A DNA stretch of 64,000 bases from Methylobacillus methanolivorans (GCF_020531845.1 NZ_JAJAVF010000002.1:903543-967542), one strand, 5' to 3'. Shown: positions 43,634 to 53,524, numbered from the stretch's first letter. The notes: generated by a model not told the origin, from the sequence alone. Program-made: numbers and translations.

Positions 43634-44932
43634 ATGTCCAAACTAGAAAATCTACCTGCACACAACGATAGCCTGCTGCGCTTCATGACCTGCGGTAGCG
43701 TGGATGACGGCAAGAGCACATTGATTGGCCGCCTGCTGTACGACACCAAAACCATCCTGGCAGATACCCTGACCCAGATCGAACGCACCTCGCAAAAGCG
43801 AGGCATGGAATCGGTTGATCTCTCCCTGCTCACCGATGGCCTGCAAGCCGAGCGCGAGCAAGGCATCACCATTGATGTGGCTTATCGTTACTTCAGTACC
43901 GGCACGCGCAAGTACATCATTGCCGATGCTCCTGGCCATGAGCAATATACGCGTAACATGGTAACAGCCGCCTCCACTGCCAACCTTGCCATCATCCTGA
44001 TTGATGCACGCCGTGGTGTATTGACGCAAACCCGTCGTCACTCCTATTTGGCAAAACTAGTAGGTATCCCCCATATCGTGGTCGCCATCAATAAAATGGA
44101 CTTGGTGGATTATTCGCAAGCCGAGTTTGATCGTATTCGCGCAAGCTATCTTGAATTTGCCGAGCAAATCGGCCTGCAAGGCAATGGTCGCGATATCAGC
44201 TTCGTTCCCATGTCCGCCCTCAATGGCGACATGATCGTGGACCGCGGTGACGCCATGCCATGGTACCAAGGCCCAACCATTCTGGAGTTGCTCGAATCTG
44301 CTCCTCCTGCGCATTCTGAGCGCACTGAGTCTTTCCGCTTCCCCGTACAGTTTGTTTGCCGCCCTCATGCCTCTGATGACCCTGAACTCCATGACTTCCG
44401 TGGCTTCATGGGCCGCGTCGAATCAGGCGAGATCAAGGTGGGAGATGAAGTCACAGTACTGCCCTCTGGCCTGAATTCGCGCGTCAAGGCAATTCAGCTG
44501 GGTGACGCGACACTGCAACATGCCATTACCGAGCAATCCATCACTATCCTGCTTGAAGATGAAATTGATATTTCGCGCGGCGACATGATCGTGAAAAAAG
44601 ATCATGCGCCAGCGCCCGCAAAGCAATTGAATGCCATGGTGTGCTGGCTGTCAGAAACACCTCTTTCCCCTGCTCGTACTTACATCATTCGCCATACCAC
44701 ACGCGAATCCAAGGCCAAGGTGGGCGCCATCGAGTACAAGATTGACGTCAACACCACCGAGCAACTGGCAGCCGAAGGCGGCTTGAATATGAACGACATT
44801 GCCCGCCTCAGCTTCAAGCTGGCGCAGCCGCTGATGGTAGACCCTTATGAGATTAACCGTGCCACCGGCTCATTCATCATCATTGATGAATCTACCAACA
44901 ATACTGTCGGTGCAGGCATGGTTCAGGCCTGA
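43634..44932 (+). CDS. cysN: Sulfate adenylyltransferase subunit 1 (GTPase)
   Basis: 432-residue GTPase that drives the CysD reaction. The G1 motif is TCGSVDDGKSTLIG (about residues 19-32), the G3 DAPGHEQY is near 98-105 and the G4 NKMD near residue 153. The length matches CysN without a fused APS kinase (CysC). A PAPS route would need a separate cysC, not found in the window. Confidence 0.96.
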   Translation: MSKLENLPAHNDSLLRFMTCGSVDDGKSTLIGRLLYDTKTILADTLTQIERTSQKRGMESVDLSLLTDGLQAEREQGITIDVAYRYFSTGTRKYIIADAPGHEQYTRNMVTAASTANLAIILIDARRGVLTQTRRHSYLAKLVGIPHIVVAINKMDLVDYSQAEFDRIRASYLEFAEQIGLQGNGRDISFVPMSALNGDMIVDRGDAMPWYQGPTILELLESAPPAHSERTESFRFPVQFVCRPHASDDPELHDFRGFMGRVESGEIKVGDEVTVLPSGLNSRVKAIQLGDATLQHAITEQSITILLEDEIDISRGDMIVKKDHAPAPAKQLNAMVCWLSETPLSPARTYIIRHTTRESKAKVGAIEYKIDVNTTEQLAAEGGLNMNDIARLSFKLAQPLMVDPYEINRATGSFIIIDESTNNTVGAGMVQA

Positions 44933-44933
44933 G

Positions 44934-45004
44934 TTTAATATCAGCAAAACCAAACAGGCTTATTGTAAAAATCAATAAAGACCGAATTTAATATCGCTTA
45001 TAAT
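44934..45004 (+). promoter_or_regulatory. Predicted fdxA promoter with direct repeats
   Basis: A consensus TATAAT box lies at 44999-45004, 46 bases before the ferredoxin start codon. The nine-base sequence TTTAATATC occurs twice (44934-44942 and 44987-44995), 53 bases apart, bracketing the promoter region. Pattern found by eye. Confidence 0.4.
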
Positions 45005-45049
45005 CCACGCACGAAAACAAGTAGTGCTAAGACCTTTAGAGGAATATCA

Positions 45050-45373
45050 ATGGCATACGTAGTGACTGAAAACTGCATCCAGTGCAAATACACCGATTGT
45101 GTCGATGTTTGCCCGGTTGACTGCTTTGTTGAAGGCCCCAACTTCCTGGCCATCAACCCGGATGAGTGTATTGACTGCACACTGTGCGTGGCAGAGTGCC
45201 CTGCAGAAGCTATCTTCTCGGAAGATGACGTCCCCGAAGACCAACAAGAGTTTATTGAACTGAACGCACGCCTGTCCCAAATCTGGCCTGCCATCACTGC
45301 CCGTAAATCACCATTGCCTGATGCCGATGCCAATAATGGTACGCCAGGCAAGCGTGAATTGCTGGTTGAATAA
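45050..45373 (+). CDS. fdxA: 7Fe ferredoxin FdxA
   Basis: 107-residue ferredoxin with the two cluster motifs of the 3Fe-4S/4Fe-4S type: [18 protein letters not shown] at the N-terminus and [17 protein letters not shown] around residues 39-54, followed by the C-terminal extension ([14 protein letters not shown]) of the Azotobacter FdI class. It may serve as electron donor to CysI or to other pathways. It has its own probable promoter and a strong terminator. Confidence 0.94.
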   Translation: MAYVVTENCIQCKYTDCVDVCPVDCFVEGPNFLAINPDECIDCTLCVAECPAEAIFSEDDVPEDQQEFIELNARLSQIWPAITARKSPLPDADANNGTPGKRELLVE

Positions 45374-45391
45374 AATAACCTGCATCCCAAT

Positions 45392-45421
45392 AAAAAAGCC
45401 CACGTAAGTGGGCTTTTTTAT
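45392..45421. terminator. Bidirectional terminator between fdxA and fabV
   Basis: Stem AAAAAAGCCCAC and its complement with a four- to five-base loop, T-rich on both sides. It sits between convergent genes. Confidence 0.9.
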
Positions 45422-45447
45422 TGGGGTTTGGTGTAGATCGCGCTATT

Positions 45448-46641
45448 TTACGCTTGTACCAGATTAGGAATCTGCACGTCAGGATTCACATCAGCCTCGT
45501 AATCAACACCTTCAACACCAAAGCCAAACAAGCGCAAGAAATCGGACTTGTAGCCAGCAAAATCAGTCAACTCATAGACATTGCCATCCGTGACCATATC
45601 CCACAAGGCAGCAACCTCTTGCTGAATTGCCGGCGCCAACTCCTTGTAATCCGCACGCAAGCGGCCCTCTTCATCCACAATCGGCTTGTCATTGTAGAGG
45701 CTGTCCCGATAGAGACCATCCACTTGCTCAATGCAGCCTTCGTGCGTTCCTGCCTGCTTCATCACCTTAAACAACAATGAGAGATAAAGCGGCATCATCG
45801 GGATCGCTGAGCTTGCCTGGGTTACCAAGGCCTTGAGTACGGCGACGCGGGCATCTCCGCCCTTGGTAGCCAATTGCTCGCGAATTTGCAATACACGGTG
45901 ATCCAAATCTTTCTTGGCTGCACCTATCGTGCCATTCCAATAAATATCATGGGTAATCTTCTCACCCAAATAAGTAAAGGCCGTGGTTTTTGCACCATCG
46001 GCCAATACACCAGCCTGGTCCAGTGCCTCAATCCACATTTGCCAGTCTTCACCGCCCATCACGGCAACTGTGTTGGCAATTTCCTCTTCAGTCGCTGGCT
46101 CAATCATGTTTTCCTTGATCACTTCCTTGTCGGTATCCAGTCCGCGCTGATGCAATACCTTGCCTATCGGCTTGAGCGTAGAGTTATAAATGTGACCAGT
46201 CTTGGGGTGCGTGCGACGCGGCGCGGCCAGGCTATACACCACCAAATCAACCTGACCAAGATCACGCTTGATAATGTCAATCGTCTGCTGCTTAACGGCA
46301 TCAGAGAATGCATCACCATTGACGCTGCTGGCATACAAACCCTCAGCTTCCGCCAGCTTGTGAAAAGCAGCAGAGTTATACCAACCTGCGGTGCCTGGCT
46401 TAGCACCCTCGCCTGCACGTTCAAGAAACACCCCCACTGTGGCTGCACCACTGGCGAATGCCGCGCTGATACGCGCCGCCAGGCCATAACCGGTGGAAGC
46501 ACCAATTACCAGGACGCGCTTAGGGCCATTGAATGGCCCTTGTGCCTTCACATAATCAATCTGTTGCTTAACATTGGCTTCACAGCCAGTCGGGTGAGCT
46601 GTAACACAAATAAAGCCGCGCACGCGGGGTTTGATGACCAT
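45448..46641 (-). CDS. fabV: Enoyl-ACP reductase FabV
   Basis: 397 residues, NADH-dependent trans-2-enoyl-ACP/CoA reductase that completes fatty-acid elongation. The nucleotide-binding [17 protein letters not shown] is at about residues 43-60. The catalytic signature appears as [14 protein letters not shown] (Tyr-x8-Lys-Lys), the spacing specific to FabV. It opens with [20 protein letters not shown], as usual. FabV enzymes are typically insensitive to triclosan, a general property of the family. Confidence 0.95.
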   Translation of the reverse strand: MVIKPRVRGFICVTAHPTGCEANVKQQIDYVKAQGPFNGPKRVLVIGASTGYGLAARISAAFASGAATVGVFLERAGEGAKPGTAGWYNSAAFHKLAEAEGLYASSVNGDAFSDAVKQQTIDIIKRDLGQVDLVVYSLAAPRRTHPKTGHIYNSTLKPIGKVLHQRGLDTDKEVIKENMIEPATEEEIANTVAVMGGEDWQMWIEALDQAGVLADGAKTTAFTYLGEKITHDIYWNGTIGAAKKDLDHRVLQIREQLATKGGDARVAVLKALVTQASSAIPMMPLYLSLLFKVMKQAGTHEGCIEQVDGLYRDSLYNDKPIVDEEGRLRADYKELAPAIQQEVAALWDMVTDGNVYELTDFAGYKSDFLRLFGFGVEGVDYEADVNPDVQIPNLVQA

Positions 46642-46717
46642 GAATACCTCTTCTCGAAATCGCGGCAGCCGGGCTGCCTGGTTGGGTGTGCTGAAGTATC
46701 AGCAATAAAGTCGGCTA

Positions 46718-47911
46718 TTATAAAGGGCTATCGGGTTTCTGCATAAATAAGCGGGTACGCTGAACTACCAGCCAGCCCAGCAGCAAGTACCCCAGCATTG
46801 CCCAAGCCAACCCAGCTGGGTGATACCATACCAGCGGCGCAATCAGGCCTGCCGAGATCGTGGAGAGCAACATCTGCACAAATGCCTGTCCCGAGGCAGC
46901 AGTACCACGGATTTTCGGGTGGCAATCCAAGGCACTAATAGAGAGTATCGGCATCGCGAATGCCAGGCCAACATTAAACAAGGCAATTGGCAAAATACTC
47001 AACGCAGGGTGCATCAAGGGTAACAGGCTAATCACTAGATTAAATGCCGCCATCAGCGCCATCCAGGCATAGGCAAAACGCAATATCTGCCTGCCGTTGT
47101 AGCGCCCTGCTGCACGCTTTGCCAACCATGAGCCCAGTACCATCCCTGCAACCGTCGGCATAAACATCCATGCAAATTGCTGGGAGCTCAAGCCCAAGTG
47201 CTGAATCAGGAACACCGGGCTTGCCAGCACATATAAAAAGAACGCAGAAAAATTCGCACCAATGGCCGTGACCAGCAAGCTGAATTCACGATGACCAAAA
47301 ATCGCTTGGTAATTGCGACATACATTACCCAGCGACAACGGTGTACGTTTTTCTATGGGCATGGTCTCAGGGAGATAGCGCGATGCAGCCCAACCGATAA
47401 TGAGGGCATACAAGGCCAGAAACCCAAAAATCGCTTGCCAATGAATCCCTAGCAACCAACCACCTATGATGGGGGCAATGGCAGGCGCTATGCCAAACAA
47501 CATCTGCACCGTGGCCATGACGCGTTGCGCCTCCACTCCCTGAAACAAATCCCGCACCATAGCACGGGCCACAACATTGCCTGCCCCGGCAGATAAGCCT
47601 TGCAACACGCGCATAGCCCATAGTGTCTCGACATTGGGTGCCAGCATGCAACCGATTGAAGCAAGTACAAATACTGCAAGCCCCCAGCGTATCGTCGTAA
47701 TGCGCCCCACCGCATCGCTGATCGCACCATGAAACAAGGTCATCAGGGCATAGGGCAAGAGGTAAAGCGTGAGGCTATGCTGAATCTCCACCGTCGTCGC
47801 ACCAAGGTCACGCTCTAATAGTGGGAAAGCTGGCAAATAGGTATCAATGGTAAATGGTGCCAGTGCCGTGAGACCGGCAAGCACATAGACCAGCAAAAAG
47901 GAATGGCGCAT
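46718..47911 (-). CDS. Bcr/CflA-type MFS drug-resistance transporter
   Basis: About 397 residues with twelve hydrophobic segments, the length of the DHA1 (Bcr/CflA) family. The N-terminal FTIDTYLPAFPLLERDLGATTVEIQHSLT and the loop-2 motif GAISDAVGRITTIRWGL (MFS motif A) match the family, as does RVLQGLSAGAGNVVARAMVRDLF. Substrate unknown. An in-frame TTG at 47923 would add four residues. It lies between fabV and cfa with no clear operon link. Confidence 0.87.
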   Translation of the reverse strand: MRHSFLLVYVLAGLTALAPFTIDTYLPAFPLLERDLGATTVEIQHSLTLYLLPYALMTLFHGAISDAVGRITTIRWGLAVFVLASIGCMLAPNVETLWAMRVLQGLSAGAGNVVARAMVRDLFQGVEAQRVMATVQMLFGIAPAIAPIIGGWLLGIHWQAIFGFLALYALIIGWAASRYLPETMPIEKRTPLSLGNVCRNYQAIFGHREFSLLVTAIGANFSAFFLYVLASPVFLIQHLGLSSQQFAWMFMPTVAGMVLGSWLAKRAAGRYNGRQILRFAYAWMALMAAFNLVISLLPLMHPALSILPIALFNVGLAFAMPILSISALDCHPKIRGTAASGQAFVQMLLSTISAGLIAPLVWYHPAGLAWAMLGYLLLGWLVVQRTRLFMQKPDSPL

Positions 47912-47971
47912 ATTCTTGAGCAAGGCAATCGGCGTGAAAATGCTTCACGGCAAAAGCCTCAAGAATATCGC

Positions 47972-49168
47972 CTAACGATAGATATGGCTACGGTTATAGG
48001 GGTAATTCAATATTCCCTGAGCATCGGGCTTACCCGCCACGATCTGGAACAGCGCCAGCCAATTGTGATCAAACGCATAAGCAGAGCCCGCCATGTAAAT
48101 ACGCCAGATGCGATACTTGCTTTCGCCTATCATCGCCAATGCCTGCTCACGATGCGCCTCCAGCCTATCTACCCACTGCCATAAGGTCTTGCCATAATGT
48201 GGACGGAGATTTTCGGCATCCAGTGGCTCCAATCCAGAGGTAGCAAGCTCGGCCATGACATGAGAAACATGCGTAAGCTCACCGCCGGGGAAGACATACT
48301 GATCAATGAACTCGGAAATACCATTGCCCAGACCACTGCTTTTGAGCGCTACCGAAGTGATCCCGTGATTCATCACCAGGCCACCGGTATTGAGCAGGCG
48401 GTAAATCTTGTCAAAATACAGCCTGAGATTCTTCTTTCCCACATGCTCGAACATACCAACACTGGCAATTTTATCGAAGGTTTCACTTTCCGGCAGGTCG
48501 CGATAATCCATCAGTCGAACCTCTAACCTATCGTGCCAGCCTCGCTGTTCAATCAAGTGTTGGACATGAGCGTGCTGATTATCTGACAAGGTAATCCCCA
48601 CCGCTTTCACACCATAATATTCCACGGCATGCAGCACTAACCCGCCCCAACCACAACCAATATCAAGAAACCGCTCGCCCGGCTTCAACATCAGCTTGCG
48701 GCAGATATGATCCAGCTTCTTCTCCTGCGCCTGCTCCAGGGTTTCATCACCATTGGCAAAATAGGCACAGGAATATACGCGACGCTTATCCAGCCACAAG
48801 CCGTAGAAATCATTGGACACATCATAGTGATAATTGATATTGCGTCGATCACGCGTACGGGTGTGGCGCCACCATCGCCAATCCTTGCGCGTATCGGCAT
48901 CGTCACTTGCATCGACACCGCAATAGGCCTGCCCCAACGCTAGGATATCCTGTGCCTTGCCTTGCAAATCCACCCATCCCTCGACGTAAGCCCGCGCTAA
49001 GCCACCCAAAGTAGGTTTGGCCAACACCGTCAACACCTTTGCGTCCTTGACCAAGATAGCAACCTTCGCATCAGCATCTCCTGCGAGTCGTTCACCGTTC
49101 CAACTGACAGAGACGGGTAAACCAGTCAAACTCTTCTGGATCTGGCTTTGCAATAGGGCACTGAACAT
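47972..49168 (-). CDS. cfa: Cyclopropane-fatty-acyl-phospholipid synthase
   Basis: 398 residues. SAM-dependent methyltransferase of the Cfa/CmaA family that modifies membrane unsaturated fatty acids. The SAM site FLDIGCGWGGLVLHAV is at about 165-180, with NINYHYDVSNDFYGLWLD (about 108-125) and VGMFEHVGKKN (about 233-243) also present. A GGAGG site precedes the start. No adjacent partner genes; the enzyme is usually used in stationary phase or under acid stress. Confidence 0.94.
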   Translation of the reverse strand: MFSALLQSQIQKSLTGLPVSVSWNGERLAGDADAKVAILVKDAKVLTVLAKPTLGGLARAYVEGWVDLQGKAQDILALGQAYCGVDASDDADTRKDWRWWRHTRTRDRRNINYHYDVSNDFYGLWLDKRRVYSCAYFANGDETLEQAQEKKLDHICRKLMLKPGERFLDIGCGWGGLVLHAVEYYGVKAVGITLSDNQHAHVQHLIEQRGWHDRLEVRLMDYRDLPESETFDKIASVGMFEHVGKKNLRLYFDKIYRLLNTGGLVMNHGITSVALKSSGLGNGISEFIDQYVFPGGELTHVSHVMAELATSGLEPLDAENLRPHYGKTLWQWVDRLEAHREQALAMIGESKYRIWRIYMAGSAYAFDHNWLALFQIVAGKPDAQGILNYPYNRSHIYR

Positions 49169-49328
49169 CCTGACCTCCTCGGTTAAATGTTGAATCCTTT
49201 ATCAAGCTGATGTCATGGCAACGCCAAGTGGCAATGATCATTCGAATGTAATCAAGCGCAACGCTTTGCTACAATACGTCACTTAACTTATGCCGTTATC
49301 ATACGGGCACGACAAACTGGAGTACAAC

Positions 49329-49949
49329 ATGCAATTGGATTTGGGAAAGATCAACGCAGAACTCGGCCACGACGCAGAAAAGCTTGTGGAATGGGCCTTG
49401 GGCTTGAATAAAAAAGCCATCGTCACAACCAACTTTCGCCCTTTTGAAGCCGTCATCCTGCACATGGTTGCCAAGGTGCAACCCGATACTCCGGTCATCT
49501 GGATGGATAGCGGCTACAACACCGTAGCAACCTACCGCTTTGCAGACGAAGTCACTAAACAACTCCAGCTGAACCTCACTGTCTATCTCCCAAAGCGTTC
49601 GCGTGCCCATCAAGAAGCCGTAGATGGCCCTGTGCCTGCGTTGGACGATCCACGCCATGCTGCTTTTACTGAGGAAGTAAAGCTAGAACCCTTCACCCGC
49701 GCGCTGCGAGAAACCGCGCCAGAAGTCTGGTTCACTGCCCTGCGCGCCACTGATACTGCCGTCCGCGCCCAAATGGACCCCGTGAGCATCAATCCAGATG
49801 GCCTCATCAAGGTTGCCCCGCTGTTGCACTGGAGTTCAAAAGACCTCTATCAATACCTCACTGCTCACAACCTGCCCAACAACTTCGATTATGTTGACCC
49901 GACCAAAGGTGAAGAAAACCGCGAATGCGGTCTGCATCTGGCGCACTAA
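49329..49949 (+). CDS. cysH: PAPS reductase family protein CysH
   Basis: 206 residues. The opening KKAIVTTNFRPFEAVILHMV and VIWMDSGYNTVATYRFADEV match the PP-loop fold of CysH, and the C-terminus ends ECGLHLAH, holding the catalytic ECGLH cysteine. There is no CC...CxxC iron-sulphur motif, so this belongs to the PAPS (not APS) type, which implies an APS kinase elsewhere. The start at 49329 has a GGAG site; the open frame extends 13 codons further. It is separated by several kilobases from the other cys genes. Confidence 0.9.
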   Translation: MQLDLGKINAELGHDAEKLVEWALGLNKKAIVTTNFRPFEAVILHMVAKVQPDTPVIWMDSGYNTVATYRFADEVTKQLQLNLTVYLPKRSRAHQEAVDGPVPALDDPRHAAFTEEVKLEPFTRALRETAPEVWFTALRATDTAVRAQMDPVSINPDGLIKVAPLLHWSSKDLYQYLTAHNLPNNFDYVDPTKGEENRECGLHLAH

Positions 49950-50035
49950 GCTAGCCCGGCCGCCAAGGCCGGACTAGCTGTATGAAGTCATGTATTAGAA
50001 ACGAGAAAAACAAGTGGGCTTGGTGCCCACCTTGA

Positions 50036-51481
50036 TCAGTGCACTGTCTTCGTAAGAATTTGCTGCAAACCGAAATAATTGGAAAAACACGTATTTTCCC
50101 ATTGTTGTGTATCAGGTGTAATGTCGCTGAAGAAAGTAATCGGCTTACGCGGCGCAGCATAGGCATCCACTTCCAGCGATGAGGATTTACCAGCCTGGCT
50201 GACTTGGAAAAAACGCTGGTCCATAAACTGACGTAATTCAGCGCTAGCACGCACATCGCCCATCACTTGACCCCAGCTTTGGTTGGGATAGCGTATATAT
50301 GCGCCTAAGAGTACCAAACTCACCATCGTCACCATGACAATACCCCATACTGCAGGCTGACTGGCATTCTGTGGCTTGCCGGGGTGATCTACTCTACCAC
50401 CAAGACCCCATTTGAAATGGCCATATCGAGTCATGCAAAATGCCATCAGAATAATCAGCATAAAATCTTGTGTACGCGTACGGCTGGGACCCAAATCCCC
50501 CATGACATAGGCACGCGCGAAGATGCCAGCCCACAATGCAAAAAATAGCAACAGCACAAACACCAGCTTATAAGATGGCGCCACTGCAGGTGCTGGCTTG
50601 GTAGAAGGAAAAAGCCGGAAAAAGATATGAAACACCACAATCAGTAAAACCAGGGCCAACAAGTAGCGGCGCACAATCATCACCAGTGAGAGCCATACTG
50701 CCTGAAAAACGCCTAAATGTTCGTGCATGATGGAAGCACGGGCAAAATTACCTGGTGCAGCACCAGCAACCAATGCTGCCAGAATAGCAGCAGCAAGAAC
50801 CCACAACATTTTCTTGCTTTGGTGAGTGGTGTAATGCAACAGGGCTAGCGGAAGCAGCAAGGCAATATGTGCCAGCATGGCACCTTCATTACAGCCTGCA
50901 AGCAAAATAGTACCGGCACAAAGGGCGGTTAAGCGCTTGGTTGTCGCAGGCACACGACCAACTAGTATCTTGAACTCTTCAGCAATCAATAATAGAAAAA
51001 TGCCACTGGCAATGCCATAGGTAGCACCGCCGGCAAGCCAGAACAGGGATTGACGCATCTGGAAGAAAGCGAGTAGCAGCGCAGAGACACCTAGCCAGAT
51101 GATGAGCCTGTCTTCGCAAAATACACTGAGCAAGCGCCTTACTGCATAGATATTCAACAGCAAGATACTCAACGGCACCAGGAAATAGTAGTGCAGCAGC
51201 GTACGCTCGGAACCCCCAAACAACGTAATGAGGAAAGTCGCCGTATAACGGCCGCTCCAGTGTTGGTAGACATCAATCACATTACCCAGGACACCATTGA
51301 GCTTACCGCCGTACCCATAACAGAAATCATCAACGGCAGGGATAGCCTGAAATGCATTCCATAATACCCAGGCTAAAAACAAGGCCAAGGTAACGATCCA
51401 TATACCCCGCATCATGAACATCATGCCGAGTGGCAAAGAGAACGGCTGGATTCGTTGCCAATATCGCGCGGCGCCCATCAT
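50036..51481 (-). CDS. Polytopic membrane protein of unknown function
   Basis: About 481 residues with roughly ten to eleven transmembrane segments. An acidic pair appears after the first helix (VDDFCYGYGG), followed by the conserved-looking YQHWSGRYTATFLI and a C-terminal soluble tail of about 80 residues. DDF followed by HWSGRY is reminiscent of GT-C-type or DUF6056-like membrane glycosyltransferases, but I cannot confirm it. Start uncertain (MMGAARYW or MMFMMRGIW). It stands alone between cysH and the pqq operon. Confidence 0.7.
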   Translation of the reverse strand: MMGAARYWQRIQPFSLPLGMMFMMRGIWIVTLALFLAWVLWNAFQAIPAVDDFCYGYGGKLNGVLGNVIDVYQHWSGRYTATFLITLFGGSERTLLHYYFLVPLSILLLNIYAVRRLLSVFCEDRLIIWLGVSALLLAFFQMRQSLFWLAGGATYGIASGIFLLLIAEEFKILVGRVPATTKRLTALCAGTILLAGCNEGAMLAHIALLLPLALLHYTTHQSKKMLWVLAAAILAALVAGAAPGNFARASIMHEHLGVFQAVWLSLVMIVRRYLLALVLLIVVFHIFFRLFPSTKPAPAVAPSYKLVFVLLLFFALWAGIFARAYVMGDLGPSRTRTQDFMLIILMAFCMTRYGHFKWGLGGRVDHPGKPQNASQPAVWGIVMVTMVSLVLLGAYIRYPNQSWGQVMGDVRASAELRQFMDQRFFQVSQAGKSSSLEVDAYAAPRKPITFFSDITPDTQQWENTCFSNYFGLQQILTKTVH

Positions 51482-51953
51482 TGTGAGACTCTCCGCCAGC
51501 CTAATCCATCACCCGCCATCCAATAATAGTGCGACAAGTTCCCACTTTGTACCGACAGGGCTCCTCTCCCTCCGGGCACAATCACCAATACTGCCATACA
51601 TCTCCCCAACAAAATCTTTAAGTTATTTTTTGTAAATTTTTGTAAGGAAGAACTCTAGAGCAAGACTAAAAATTTTGCAATTATTGTTTCAATTTTACAA
51701 TTAAATAGTTTTAATTAAAGTCAATACCTACTGTAATAAAAATGACATCATCGATTCTTGAGCATCAGTACAGAGAGGGTTAGAAGGAAAGCGATCATGA
51801 AAATGAAAATAGCATTACTGGCATATAAGAACTGCCAAACTTGCTTATCTGGGAGGGTTTACAAAGTGTCAGCAACATCCCAACATATTAACTCCCTATT
51901 GAAGTAGCCATTGCAGCTTACTTTGATCGGGAGCTATGGGCCTGCAAACCACT
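51482..51953. other. AT-rich gap between pqqE and the membrane protein gene
   Basis: 472 bases, of which 51600-51760 are strikingly AT-rich with runs of A and T. I see no tRNA or terminator. A short plus-strand ORF with a good ribosome site occupies 51797-51907 and is listed separately. The AT-rich part probably includes the promoter of the membrane protein gene and perhaps of that ORF. Confidence 0.5.
51797..51907 (+). CDS. Candidate small ORF of 36 residues
   Basis: Starts MKMKIALLAYKNCQTC behind AAGGA at a spacing of eight to nine bases, downstream of AT-rich DNA. It is basic, carries a CQTC cysteine pair (Cys13 and Cys16) and is convergent with pqqE. No similarity recognised. It may be a peptide gene, a remnant or a chance frame. 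Confidence 0.3.
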   Translation: MKMKIALLAYKNCQTCLSGRVYKVSATSQHINSLLK

Positions 51954-53147
51954 TCAGGGTAATGCGTGGAATTCTTCCACCAACTCCTTGTGCTCGCCCT
52001 CGATGAGTTTGCGCGAGTTCTTGTCATTACGGAAGAAAATAGGCTGCGCTTGCAAGTAAGGCTTTTGCGCATTGGCAATGGCTTCATCGATGAAGTGACG
52101 GTGCGGTGACTTGGTGCAGACCGGGTCGGCAGCCTCGGCGTCGCCCGACAGCAGGAAGGCCTGACAACGGCATCCGCCCAAGTCCTTCTCTTTCTCTGAG
52201 CAACTGCGGCATGGCTCCTTCATCCAGGCATCACCACGGTATTTATTGAAGGCTGGCGACTCTTCCCATACCCACTTGAGACCATTCGCCTTGACATTGG
52301 GGAAAGCCATGTTGGGCAGCACACGTGCAGAATGACAAGGCAGCACATCGCCATTGGCAGTGACAATCATGAAGACTTCGCCCCAGCCATTCATGCACTT
52401 CTTGGGGCGATCAGAGAAATAATCGGGCACAACGAAATACACTTTCATCTTGTTGCCCACTCGCTTGCGGAATTCGTTGGTCACTGCTTCGGCTTCGTCG
52501 ATCTGCTCCTTGGTGGGCATGAGCTGGTTACGGTTGACCAATGACCAGCCGTAATACTGGGTATTGGCCAACTCGACAAAATCAGCGCCCAACGCCTCGG
52601 CCATTTCGAGGATTTCCTTGACGTGCTTGATGTTGTAGCGATGAATCACGACATTGAGCACCATGGGATAGCCATGATCCTTGATCATCGCCGCGACCTT
52701 CTTTTTCAGCTCGAAGGTACGAGTGTTGGTGATGAAGTTATTGATCTCTTCAGTGATGTCATGCATGGAGAGCTGGATGTGGTCCAGCCCACCCGCCTTG
52801 AAGGCACTGATGCGCTTTTCCGTCAGGCCAACGCCCGAGGTGATGAGGTTGCTGTAATAGCCCAAGCGACCTGCCTCAGCGACGATTTCCTCGATATCGT
52901 CACGCAACAAAGGCTCTCCACCGGAAATACCGAGTTGCAAGGCCCCCAGCTTGCGCGCATCGCGCAAGACTTGTATCCACTGCTCGGTAGTGAGCTCGTT
53001 CTTGGTGTGCTTGTCGTAATCGGTGGGGTTGTAGCAAAAAGCGCAATGCAGAGGGCAGCGATACGTCACCTCCGCCAGCAGCCACAAAGGCTGGGTGTTG
53101 GTCTTGGAAGCGGCTACGCCGTTATTTTGTTGTACTGTTGTACTCAT
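51954..53147 (-). CDS. pqqE: PqqA peptide cyclase (radical SAM) PqqE
   Basis: 397 residues. Radical SAM enzyme that cross-links the Glu and Tyr of PqqA in PQQ synthesis. The cluster motif CPLHCAFCYNP is at residues 31-41, and the C-terminal SPASM region shows the cysteine series CRSCSEKEKDLGGCRC and DPVC. The gene ends the pqqABCDE operon and starts 53 bases after pqqD. Confidence 0.96.
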   Translation of the reverse strand: MSTTVQQNNGVAASKTNTQPLWLLAEVTYRCPLHCAFCYNPTDYDKHTKNELTTEQWIQVLRDARKLGALQLGISGGEPLLRDDIEEIVAEAGRLGYYSNLITSGVGLTEKRISAFKAGGLDHIQLSMHDITEEINNFITNTRTFELKKKVAAMIKDHGYPMVLNVVIHRYNIKHVKEILEMAEALGADFVELANTQYYGWSLVNRNQLMPTKEQIDEAEAVTNEFRKRVGNKMKVYFVVPDYFSDRPKKCMNGWGEVFMIVTANGDVLPCHSARVLPNMAFPNVKANGLKWVWEESPAFNKYRGDAWMKEPCRSCSEKEKDLGGCRCQAFLLSGDAEAADPVCTKSPHRHFIDEAIANAQKPYLQAQPIFFRNDKNSRKLIEGEHKELVEEFHALP

Positions 53148-53200
53148 TATTTGCTCCTCCGCGTAATGCGCCTGCCACAGGCCACTTGATTACGCATGCA

Positions 53201-53524
53201 TCATGCACGCTTTTCCAGCCATGCTTTTTCTACAGCCAGGTTTAGCATGGCGATCACATCGGCCTCAATACCGCCAACGTCAGGAAAACTGGATTGTACG
53301 TCGGCCACGATATCAGCGACGCGACGCTGCCCATCGACGCGCTTAATCACTTCGCCCGCTCCGCCATTGAGCTTGATCATGCCTTCAGGAAACAACAGCA
53401 CATAGCAACCCTGTGCCTCTTCCCATTGAAAACGGTAATGGCGGGCAATCGCGTAAACGTCATCAATAGCAACACCAGGATTAGCTTGGTTAGCGTTATC
53501 TTGGCTGTCTGAGATAGTCGACAT
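53201..53524 (-). CDS. pqqD: PqqA peptide chaperone PqqD
   Basis: 107 residues; binds PqqA and presents it to PqqE. Family features are [35 protein letters not shown] and the C-terminal helix [15 protein letters not shown]. The start is put at 53524 (MSTISDSQ), with an AAAGGTT site upstream. The extended start at 53533 is TTG. It overlaps pqqC by 29 bases. Confidence 0.92.
   Translation of the reverse strand: MSTISDSQDNANQANPGVAIDDVYAIARHYRFQWEEAQGCYVLLFPEGMIKLNGGAGEVIKRVDGQRRVADIVADVQSSFPDVGGIEADVIAMLNLAVEKAWLEKRA

Noticed and set aside
49329..49949. APS reductase with an iron-sulphur cluster
   Set aside because: The CC and CxxC cysteine pairs of plant-type/assimilatory APS reductases are absent; only the ECGLH cysteine is present.
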